Positions 22,393 to 29,423 of a DNA stretch of 64,000 nt are shown here, piece after piece. The stretch covers positions 3,968,001-4,032,000 of the forward strand of contig NZ_JAUSRB010000002.1 in NCBI RefSeq assembly GCF_030811595.1, read 5' to 3'. Origin of the DNA: Streptosporangium brasiliense. Lineage in GTDB: Bacteria > Actinomycetota > Actinomycetes > Streptosporangiales > Streptosporangiaceae. A model generated the notes under the pieces. It did no database searches, was not told the origin of the DNA, and was given only the letters and a program-made list of their open reading frames with translations. Position numbers and translations under genes: made by a program. How positions within the stretch are numbered: the stretch's first letter is position 1; every line of letters begins with the position of its first letter.

Positions 22393-22535
22393 GCCGCACG
22401 ACCACCGCGCACGGCGGTGCCCCGCTCCGCCCGGCGGCGCACGGCGGTGTTCTCCATGGCCCGGCGGCGCACGGCCGCGTTCTGCACGGTCCGGCGGCGC
22501 GCGGCGTTCTCCACGGTCCGGCGGTGGCGCGATGA
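22389..22535 (+). CDS. 48-residue repeat-built small ORF between mrdA and rodA
   Basis: ATG at 22389 overlaps the mrdA stop (ATGA), and the TGA at 22533-22535 overlaps the rodA ATG (ATGA), so the ORF fills the gap exactly. The product begins MSRTTTAHGG, like the MSRTVAAPRR start of RodA, then repeats VLHGPAA(H/R)G three times and ends GPAVAR, like the GTVAR end of PBP2. The DNA around both junctions (GGTGGCGCGATGAGCCG) is duplicated 143 bp apart. It probably arose by local duplication. Whether the peptide has a function is unknown; at minimum it can keep rodA translationally coupled. Confidence 0.5.
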   Translation: MSRTTTAHGGAPLRPAAHGGVLHGPAAHGRVLHGPAARGVLHGPAVAR

Positions 22536-23695
22536 GCCGGACGGTCGCCGCGCCGCGGAGGGGGTCCCTCACCCGCGGGGCAGTGGTGGCGACCTCGGCG
22601 GTGCGCCGCATGGACGGGGTGCTGCTGGTCGCCGTCGCGGCGCTGGCGGTGATCGGCACGATGCTGGTCTGGTCGTCCACCAGGACCTGGGCGCCCGGGT
22701 CCACCGGGCTGGTCAAGAAGCACATCCTCAACCTCTGCATCGGGACCGCGCTGACCGTCGCGGCGGCGATGGTCGACCACCGCAGGCTGCGGGCCTACGC
22801 GCCGCTGGTGTACGGCCTGTCCCTGCTCGGGCTGTTCCTGGTGATCACGCCGCTCGGCTCCACCGTGAACGGAGCCCACTCGTGGATCATGGTGGGCGGG
22901 GGGTTCGCCTTCCAGCCGTCGGAGTTCGCCAAGCTCGGCCTGGTGCTGATGCTCGCCATGCTGCTGGCCAAGCCCGCCGCCGGCACCGACCGGCCGCGCG
23001 GCCTGGACGTCGGGATAGCGCTGGTGGTGGGCGTCTTCACCATGGGGCTGGTGATGCTCCAGCCCGACCTGGGCACCACGATGGTCCTCGGGGTGATCAC
23101 GGCCGCCGCGCTCGTCGTCGCCGGGGTCCGCAAACGCTGGATCGGCGGCCTCACCCTCGCCGTGGCCGGCGGGGCGGTGGCCGTGTGGTTCCTCGACGTG
23201 CTGGAGCCGTACCAGATCGCCCGGTTCACCGCCTTCCTCAACCCCGCCAGTGATCCGCGTGGCGTCGGCTACAACAGCACCCAGTCGCTGATCGCCATCG
23301 GCTCGGGGGAGCTGTTCGGCAAGGGCCTGTTCGACGGCGGTCAGACCACCGGCCGGTTCGTGCCCGAACAGCACACCGACTTCATCTTCACCGTGGCGGG
23401 GGAGGAGTTCGGCTTCCTCGGCTCGGTCACCGTGGTGGCCCTGCTCGGCGTGATCCTGCTGCGCGGGATGCGGATCGCGCGGGAGTGCGACGACCGGTTC
23501 GGCACGCTGACGGCCGGAGTGATCGTGTGCTGGCTGGCCTTCCAGTCGTTCGTCAACATCGGCATGACGATCGGGATCATGCCGATCACCGGTCTTCCAC
23601 TGCCGTTCGTCTCCTATGGCGGCACGGCGACCTTCGCCAATATGATCGCCGTCGGCCTGCTCCAGGCCATCCACATCCGCGAACAATCGTTCTAG
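22532..23695 (+). CDS. rodA: SEDS peptidoglycan polymerase RodA
   Basis: Membrane glycosyltransferase polymerising lipid II, partner of the class B PBP encoded before it. Ten or so transmembrane segments. SEDS signatures: GAHSWIMVGGGFAFQPSEFAKL, MLQPDLGTTMVL (invariant Asp), GVGYNSTQSLIAIGSGELFGKG, EQHTDFIFTVAGEEFGFLG and GLPLPFVSYGGTATFANM. 387 residues. The ATG overlaps the stop of the repeat ORF. No obvious terminator follows within 100 bp. Confidence 0.95.
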   Translation: MSRTVAAPRRGSLTRGAVVATSAVRRMDGVLLVAVAALAVIGTMLVWSSTRTWAPGSTGLVKKHILNLCIGTALTVAAAMVDHRRLRAYAPLVYGLSLLGLFLVITPLGSTVNGAHSWIMVGGGFAFQPSEFAKLGLVLMLAMLLAKPAAGTDRPRGLDVGIALVVGVFTMGLVMLQPDLGTTMVLGVITAAALVVAGVRKRWIGGLTLAVAGGAVAVWFLDVLEPYQIARFTAFLNPASDPRGVGYNSTQSLIAIGSGELFGKGLFDGGQTTGRFVPEQHTDFIFTVAGEEFGFLGSVTVVALLGVILLRGMRIARECDDRFGTLTAGVIVCWLAFQSFVNIGMTIGIMPITGLPLPFVSYGGTATFANMIAVGLLQAIHIREQSF

Positions 23696-23806
23696 GCCCG
23701 ACATGAGAGCCGCCCGCATGTCCGTGGCCCCGGATTCTCACTGGCGTCGCGGTGGTCAAGCGAACATTCTGGGAACGATGACGGAACTCGCGATGACGGA
23801 GGAGCC

Positions 23807-24031
23807 GTGACATCGGAGCTCGCCGAGCGGCAACGGGCACTGGAACTGCTGCGTACCGCGTTCCCCGACTATCGGATCGTCTTCAGCAAGGGCCGGTGGG
23901 CCGCGGTGTCGGCGGGCAGCCCGCCGGCGGTCTGGTTCGCCGAGACCCCGAGCAGCCTGTGCGGGCAGCTCTTCCAGGCCCAGCTCCGCAACGGCGGGAC
24001 GGTCGGGCCCTTCGGGGAGGCCGGTTCATGA
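23807..24031 (+). CDS. Small hypothetical protein
   Basis: 74 residues, not recognised. GTG start with GACGGAGGAG a few nt upstream, a good Shine-Dalgarno. No signal peptide or membrane segment. It contains RTAFPDYRIVFSKGRWAAVSAGSPPAVWFAETPSSLCGQL, a compact alpha/beta-looking sequence with several Trp. It precedes an HTH/TPR regulator on the same strand (162 nt gap). Function unknown. Confidence 0.6.
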   Translation: MTSELAERQRALELLRTAFPDYRIVFSKGRWAAVSAGSPPAVWFAETPSSLCGQLFQAQLRNGGTVGPFGEAGS

Positions 24032-24045
24032 GGGGGTTCGGCCCG

Positions 24046-24089
24046 TGAGGGGAGTGCGCTTCATGAACATGAGGGGAGCGCGCCTCATG
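24046..24089 (+). repeat. Short direct repeat
   Basis: TGAGGGGAGTGCGCTTCATG and TGAGGGGAGCGCGCCTCATG lie 24 bp apart upstream of the HTH regulator gene. They differ at two positions and could be a double regulator site or a local duplication. Confidence 0.4.
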
Positions 24090-24193
24090 GCGGGGGCCCG
24101 CTCCCGCGCCGGCGGCGGACTCTCAGGTCCACCCGGTACCGGCCGGCGCACTAGCGTGGCGGCGACCCCTTCGGAGAACGGCCGGGAGAGCCG

Positions 24194-25621
24194 ATGACCC
24201 AGAGTTCACGCCGTGGAGACCGCGCCGCGCTGGCCTGCGCGACGATCATCCGTAACCGGACGCTGGCTTCCGTGTCCGGTCCGCCGTCGGCGGCGGTGAT
24301 CCAGCAGATGGTCGACGAGATCCATGCCTGCTGCCCGCAGCAGACCAGGTTCAAATGCCGCAGGCTCGCGCACGGCTGGACCGTGGAGGAGGCCATCGAG
24401 CACTTCCACGCCCTGTGCGACAGGGAGGGCGTCAAGCGGCGCGGGCTGACCGAGCGCTCCTGGCGGGAGTGGGAGGCCGGGGCGCGACCCGACCGGGACT
24501 ACACGGACCTGCTGTGCCGCCTCTACGAGACCGGGCCCGTGCAGCTCGGCTTCGCCAACGACTACACCCCCGAGGAGCTGCGCTCCGTGCCGTCCGGGCC
24601 CCCCGCCCTGGACCTGATCTCGGCGGCGGCCGACGAGGCGGGCGCCCACGCCGAGGAGGCCGAGGCGAGCGAGCTGGGCTCGGGCGCGCTGGAGCGGCTG
24701 CGCACCCAGGTGATCTGGGTCGGCAAACGCTACGTCGCCGAGGCCCCGCTGCCGCTCTTCGTGGAGATGCGGGAACTGCAGGAACGGACCCGCAGGGCGC
24801 TGGACAAGCGCATCCACCCCGGGCAGGCCCGGGAGCTCTACTTCCTGACCGGCGCGCTGTGCGGGCTGATGGCCAACGTCAGCATGGACATGGACCGCCG
24901 GGTCCCCGCCGACACCCTCGCCCGGGCCGCCTGGACCTACGGCAAGGTGGCCGGGCACGCGCCGCTGATGGGCTGGGCGCGCGGGATGCAGGCCTCGGTG
25001 GCGCTGTGGGACCGGCGCTACAGCGACGCGGCCAGATACGCGGAGGAGGGGCTGACCTCGATGAGCGCGGGGTCCGGCGCCACCCGCCTGCACATGCTGC
25101 GGGCCCGCTCCTACGCGCTGATGGGCCGGGGCCGGGAGGCGGAGGAGGCGCTGCGCCGGGCGGCGGACGTCCGGGCGGCCGGGGCGGACGAGCTGCACGA
25201 CGAGATCGCCGGAGAGTTCGCGTTCCGCCCGGCCAAGGAGCGCTACTACGCGGCGGTCACCCACCTGCATCTGGGCGCCTCGGCGGCGGCCATCGAGGCG
25301 GCGGGCGAGTCGCTGGCCCTGTACGCCGCCGGGGATCCGGAGAACCGCTCCTACGGGTGCGAGTCCATGGCCAGCGCCCACCTGGCGATCGCCCACCTCA
25401 TGGAGGGCGACGCCGCGGGTGCGGAGGGCGCCATGGCGCCGATCCTCGCGCTCCCGCCCGACCGGCGCATCGGCAGCCTGGGCACGACCCTCAGCACGGG
25501 CCGCGCGCTGCTGTCGGCCAGACCCGGAGGAGCGCACATGGCCAGACAGATCGAGAGTTTCTGCGCCGTCGGCCTCCCCCAGCAGGCCCGGCACGCGATC
25601 TCGGACAGGAGCGGACGATGA
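24194..25621 (+). CDS. HTH regulator with C-terminal TPR-like repeats
   Basis: 475-residue cytosolic protein of a common actinobacterial type: an N-terminal DNA-binding region (RLAHGWTVEEAIEHFHALCDREGVKRRGLTERSWREWEAGARP resembles the helix-turn-helix plus the WE-x-G-x-RP end of XRE domains), then Ala-rich helical repeats (ARAAWTYGKVAGHAPLMGWARGMQASVALWDRRYSDAARYAEEGL) like TPRs. Starts at ATG 24194 after GGGAGAG. The stop overlaps the next gene by ATGA, so it is coupled to an APH-like kinase. The ligand and targets are unknown. Confidence 0.7.
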   Translation: MTQSSRRGDRAALACATIIRNRTLASVSGPPSAAVIQQMVDEIHACCPQQTRFKCRRLAHGWTVEEAIEHFHALCDREGVKRRGLTERSWREWEAGARPDRDYTDLLCRLYETGPVQLGFANDYTPEELRSVPSGPPALDLISAAADEAGAHAEEAEASELGSGALERLRTQVIWVGKRYVAEAPLPLFVEMRELQERTRRALDKRIHPGQARELYFLTGALCGLMANVSMDMDRRVPADTLARAAWTYGKVAGHAPLMGWARGMQASVALWDRRYSDAARYAEEGLTSMSAGSGATRLHMLRARSYALMGRGREAEEALRRAADVRAAGADELHDEIAGEFAFRPAKERYYAAVTHLHLGASAAAIEAAGESLALYAAGDPENRSYGCESMASAHLAIAHLMEGDAAGAEGAMAPILALPPDRRIGSLGTTLSTGRALLSARPGGAHMARQIESFCAVGLPQQARHAISDRSGR

Positions 25622-26517
25622 CCATTGCCGCCGGAAACCCGCTCCTCACCCGGGCGGCCGCGGCGCTCGGCCACACCAGCCGGGAGGCCGGGCTGGACAG
25701 CACCGGTTTCACGTTGCTGCGCGACTTCGCCAACACCGTCTACCACCTGCCCGCCGAGCGGGTGGTGGTACGGCTGGCGCAGGCGACCACGCCGGGCAAG
25801 TTCGACCGGCTGGTGACCTCGGTCCGGGTCACCCGCTGGCTGGCCGAGCAGGGCTTCCCCACCATCCGGCCGCTGGAGGAGATCAAGCAGCCGGTCGTCG
25901 CGGAGGGTTTCCTGGCGACCTTCTGGCACCACGAGGAGCACATCGGGCCGCCGCCCGACCCGGCGCAGCTCGGCCCGCTGCTGCGCAGGCTGCACGACCT
26001 GCCGCCGGTGCCGTTCGAGCTGCCGACCCACGACCCCTTCGGGGCGGTGCGCCGGGCGATCCTGGCCGGCCGCACGCTCGACGACGACGACCGCGCCTGG
26101 CTGCTCGGGCGCTGCGACACACTCGCCGAGACCTACTACGAGCGGCTGGAGTTCGCCCTGCCGTACGGGCTGACGCACGGCGACGCCCACCGCGGGAACA
26201 TGATCCGGACGCGTGACGGGTTCCTGCTGTGCGACTGGGACGGGGTGTGCGCGGGGCCGCGGGAGATCGATCTGATCCCGACCCTGCAGGGGGTCCGGTT
26301 CGGGCTCACCGAGCGGCAGCGGTCCAATTTCAGCGAGGCCTACGGCTATGACGCGACGCGCTGGGAGGGCTATCCGGTGCTGCGCGACATGCGCGAACTG
26401 CAGACTCTCACCGCCGTGCTCCGCAACGCCCACCGTGACCGCCGGGCCGGCGAGGAGCTGCGGCACCGGCTCGACTCGCTGCGGGCGGGGGACGACCGCC
26501 TGTGGCACCCGTTCTAG
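25618..26517 (+). CDS. APH-family phosphotransferase
   Basis: 299 residues with the aminoglycoside phosphotransferase/choline kinase fold. The catalytic loop is THGDAHRGNMI (Brenner motif HGDxHxxN) and the metal-binding motif is LCDWDGVCAGPREIDLIP. The substrate cannot be told from sequence: such genes phosphorylate antibiotics, hydroxyurea, homoserine or small metabolites. It overlaps the preceding HTH/TPR regulator by 4 nt (ATGA), so the two form an operon. Confidence 0.75.
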   Translation: MTIAAGNPLLTRAAAALGHTSREAGLDSTGFTLLRDFANTVYHLPAERVVVRLAQATTPGKFDRLVTSVRVTRWLAEQGFPTIRPLEEIKQPVVAEGFLATFWHHEEHIGPPPDPAQLGPLLRRLHDLPPVPFELPTHDPFGAVRRAILAGRTLDDDDRAWLLGRCDTLAETYYERLEFALPYGLTHGDAHRGNMIRTRDGFLLCDWDGVCAGPREIDLIPTLQGVRFGLTERQRSNFSEAYGYDATRWEGYPVLRDMRELQTLTAVLRNAHRDRRAGEELRHRLDSLRAGDDRLWHPF

Positions 26518-26534
26518 CCGGATAGGCTTGACGC

Positions 26535-28445
26535 ATGTCTGTCGAGTCGCTGTTTCCCCGCCTGGAAGCGCTTCTGCCCAGAGTGCAGAAGCCGATCCAG
26601 TATGTCGGAGGTGAGCTCAACTCGACCGTTAAGAACTGGGACGAGACCACGGTCCGCTGGGCCCTGATGTACCCGGACGCCTACGAGGTGGGCCTGCCCA
26701 ACCAGGGCGTCCAGATTCTCTACGAGATCCTCAACGAGATGCCCGAGACGCTGGCCGAGCGGACCTACGCGGTCTGGCCCGATCTTGAGGCGCTCATGCG
26801 GTCCGAGGGCGTTCCCCAGTTCACGGTCGACGCCCACCGGCCGGTGCGGGCGTTCGATGTGTTCGGGCTGTCGTTCTCCACCGAGCTCGGCTACACCAAC
26901 ATGCTCACCGCGCTGGAGCTGGCGGGCATCCCGCTGGAGGCGGCCGACCGGGGCGACGACGATCCGATCGTCCTCGCGGGCGGCCACGCGGCCTTCAACC
27001 CGGAGCCGATCGCCGACTTCATCGACGCCGCGGTGCTGGGCGACGGAGAGCAGATCGCCATCGCGATCACCGAGGTCATCCGTGAGTGGAAGGCCGAGGG
27101 CTCGCCCGGCGGACGCGACGAACTGCTGATGCGGCTGGCCGAGTCCGGCGGGGTCTACGTGCCCAGGTTCTACGACGTCGACTACCACGCCGACGGCCGG
27201 ATCCGGCGTGTCGCGCCCAACCGGTCGGGCGTGCCGTGGCGGATCCACAAGCACACGGTCATGGATCTGGACGAGTGGCCCTATCCGAAGAAGCCGCTGG
27301 TCCCGCTGGCCGAGACCGTGCACGAGCGGTTCAGCGTGGAGATCTTCCGCGGCTGCACCCGCGGCTGCCGGTTCTGCCAGGCCGGAATGATCACCAGGCC
27401 GGTCCGGGAGCGTTCGATCACCACGATCGGCGACATGGTCGACGCGGGCGTCAAGGCGTCCGGCTTCAACGAGGTCGGGCTGCTGTCGCTGTCGTCGGCC
27501 GACCACTCCGAGATCGGTGACATCGCCAAGGGCCTGGCCGACCGTTACGAGGGCACCAACACCTCGCTGTCGCTGCCCTCGACCCGGGTCGACGCCTTCA
27601 ACATCGACCTGGCCAACGAGTTCTCCCGCAACGGCCGCCGCTCGGGCCTGACGTTCGCCCCGGAGGGCGGCTCCGAGCGGATGCGCAAGGTGATCAACAA
27701 GATGGTCACCGAGGAAGACCTGATCCGGACCGTCACCACCGCCTACACCCAGGGCTGGCGGCAGGTGAAGCTCTACTTCATGTGCGGCCTGCCCACGGAG
27801 GAGGACGCCGACGTCCTGGGCATCGCGGACCTGGCCAAGAAGGTCATCAAGGCGGGTCGCGAGGCCACCGGGTCGCGTGACGTCCGCTGCACGGTCTCCA
27901 TCGGCGGTTTCGTGCCCAAGCCGCACACCCCGTTCCAGTGGGCGGCCCAGGCCGCCCACGAGACGGTGGACCACCGGCTCAAGGCGTTGAAGGACGCCCT
28001 GCGCGGTGACCGGGAGTACGGCAGGGCCATCGGCCTGCGCTACCACGACGGCAAGCCCTCGATCGTGGAGGGCCTGCTCTCCCGGGGCGACCGCCGGGTG
28101 GGCAAGGTCATCCGGGCCGTCTGGGAGGACGGCGGCCGGTTCGACGGCTGGAGCGAGCACTTCTCCTACCAGCGCTGGATGGACGCCGCGGCCAAGGTCG
28201 GCGTCGACGTCGACTGGTACACCACGCGCGAGCGCGAGGAGAACGAGGTGCTGCCCTGGGACCACCTCGACGCCGGTCTCGACCGCGAATGGCTCTGGCA
28301 GGACTGGCAGGACGCCGTCAGCGACGTCGAGGTCGAGGACTGCCGCTGGACCCCGTGCTACGACTGCGGCGTCTGCCCCACCATGGGCACCGAGATCCAG
28401 ATCGGGCCGACGGGGAAGAAGCTGCTGCCACTGACGGTTGTCTGA
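26535..28445 (+). CDS. TIGR03960-type B12-binding radical SAM protein
   Basis: 636 residues. An N-terminal cobalamin-binding-like domain (MYPDAYEVGLPNQGVQILYEILNE; GGHAAFNPEPIADFIDAAVLGDGEQ) is followed by a radical SAM core with the Cys-x3-Cys-x2-Cys cluster motif in FRGCTRGCRFCQAG and a C-terminal Cys-rich segment (CRWTPCYDCGVCPT). The family occurs as a pair or fusion with TIGR03936/DUF2344, the next gene, and often sits by rne/rplU. Its exact reaction is not established. TAGGCT (26523-26528) ends 6 nt before the ATG, so the mRNA is probably leaderless. Confidence 0.88.
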   Translation: MSVESLFPRLEALLPRVQKPIQYVGGELNSTVKNWDETTVRWALMYPDAYEVGLPNQGVQILYEILNEMPETLAERTYAVWPDLEALMRSEGVPQFTVDAHRPVRAFDVFGLSFSTELGYTNMLTALELAGIPLEAADRGDDDPIVLAGGHAAFNPEPIADFIDAAVLGDGEQIAIAITEVIREWKAEGSPGGRDELLMRLAESGGVYVPRFYDVDYHADGRIRRVAPNRSGVPWRIHKHTVMDLDEWPYPKKPLVPLAETVHERFSVEIFRGCTRGCRFCQAGMITRPVRERSITTIGDMVDAGVKASGFNEVGLLSLSSADHSEIGDIAKGLADRYEGTNTSLSLPSTRVDAFNIDLANEFSRNGRRSGLTFAPEGGSERMRKVINKMVTEEDLIRTVTTAYTQGWRQVKLYFMCGLPTEEDADVLGIADLAKKVIKAGREATGSRDVRCTVSIGGFVPKPHTPFQWAAQAAHETVDHRLKALKDALRGDREYGRAIGLRYHDGKPSIVEGLLSRGDRRVGKVIRAVWEDGGRFDGWSEHFSYQRWMDAAAKVGVDVDWYTTREREENEVLPWDHLDAGLDREWLWQDWQDAVSDVEVEDCRWTPCYDCGVCPTMGTEIQIGPTGKKLLPLTVV

Positions 28446-28473
28446 GATAGGCCGTGCGTGAGCACGGCCTATC
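28446..28473 (+). terminator. Hairpin between the radical SAM gene and DUF2344
   Basis: GATAGGCCGTGC-GTGA-GCACGGCCTATC, a perfect 12-bp stem directly after the TGA stop (28443-28445). It is followed by CTGAACTGAC, not a U-run. It may attenuate expression of the second gene. Confidence 0.6.
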
Positions 28474-28548
28474 CTGAACTGACGACCACGACTTGGGAAG
28501 GACGACACCACCCTGAAACCCGCTCCTGATGGGCCTCCGCCCGCGCCC

Positions 28549-29328
28549 GTGGTGCAGCGCCTGCGTGTCCGCTACGCCAAGCGCGGACGCCTGCGCTTCA
28601 CCAGCCACCGTGACATCTCCCGGGCCGTGGAACGCGCGGTCCGGCGTGCCGACGTGCCGGTGGCGTTCAGCGCGGGCTTCTCACCCCACCCCAGAATCTC
28701 CTACGTGGGCGCGGCCGCACCCACCGGAGTCGCCAGCGAGGCCGAATACCTCGAGATCGCCGTGACGCGCGAGTGTGACCCCGGCCGGCTCCATGCCGCC
28801 CTGGACACCTCGCTCCCGCACGGTCTCGACGTGCTCGACGTCGTCGAGGCGGGCACCGGGAGCCTGGCCGACCGGCTGGAGTGCTCTGCGTGGGAGGTGC
28901 GGCTCCCGGAGGCCGACCCCGCCCTCGCCGGGGTGGCGGTCGAGCGGTTCCTCACCACCGAGCGAGTCGAGGTGGAGCGCCTCACCAAGAAGGGGCCGCG
29001 CCGCTTCGACGCGCGTGAGGCGGTGCTGAGCCTCGGGGTTATTGAGGGAACTGAGACAACAGCAGGTCAGGCGTCCAGTCAGCCATGTGTCATACTTCGC
29101 ATGGTTGTACGGCACGCAACTCCTGCCGTTCGACCCGACGACGTTCTTACTGGACTGCGACTTGTGGCTGACTTCGCGCCGCCGGTGCCCCCCGAGGTGA
29201 CCAGGCTGGCGCAGGGACCGCTGGACGTGCGCACCGGTAAGCCCGCCGATCCGTTCGACCTTGACCGCGACACTACGCGCGGCGGCGAAACGGAACCGGT
29301 GGGCCCGTACGTCGGCGGCGACCTATAG
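28549..29328 (+). CDS. TIGR03936/DUF2344 family protein
   Basis: About 259 residues. The N-terminus VQRLRVRYAKRGRLRFTSHRDISRAVERAVRRADVPVAFSAGFSPHPRISYVGA is diagnostic of the family that accompanies TIGR03960 radical SAM proteins. The listed start is a GTG at 28549. A CTG at 28513, 10 nt after GAAGGA, is an in-frame alternative adding 12 residues. Its role is unknown; the fused form in other bacteria suggests it is the partner or substrate-binding subunit of the radical SAM protein. Confidence 0.82.
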   Translation: MVQRLRVRYAKRGRLRFTSHRDISRAVERAVRRADVPVAFSAGFSPHPRISYVGAAAPTGVASEAEYLEIAVTRECDPGRLHAALDTSLPHGLDVLDVVEAGTGSLADRLECSAWEVRLPEADPALAGVAVERFLTTERVEVERLTKKGPRRFDAREAVLSLGVIEGTETTAGQASSQPCVILRMVVRHATPAVRPDDVLTGLRLVADFAPPVPPEVTRLAQGPLDVRTGKPADPFDLDRDTTRGGETEPVGPYVGGDL

Positions 29329-29423
29329 GACTTGGCGCCGGGCCCAGGCTCGGCGTACAGCGAGAGACGAGAGCTCCTGTGCGGCGCGGAGACGCGCCCG
29401 GGAGCTGACGGGAGAGCGCCCGC

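Noticed and set aside
20107..22740. 877-codon minus-strand open frame opposite mrdA
   Set aside because: Antisense shadow; the plus-strand frame has the complete PBP2 motifs.
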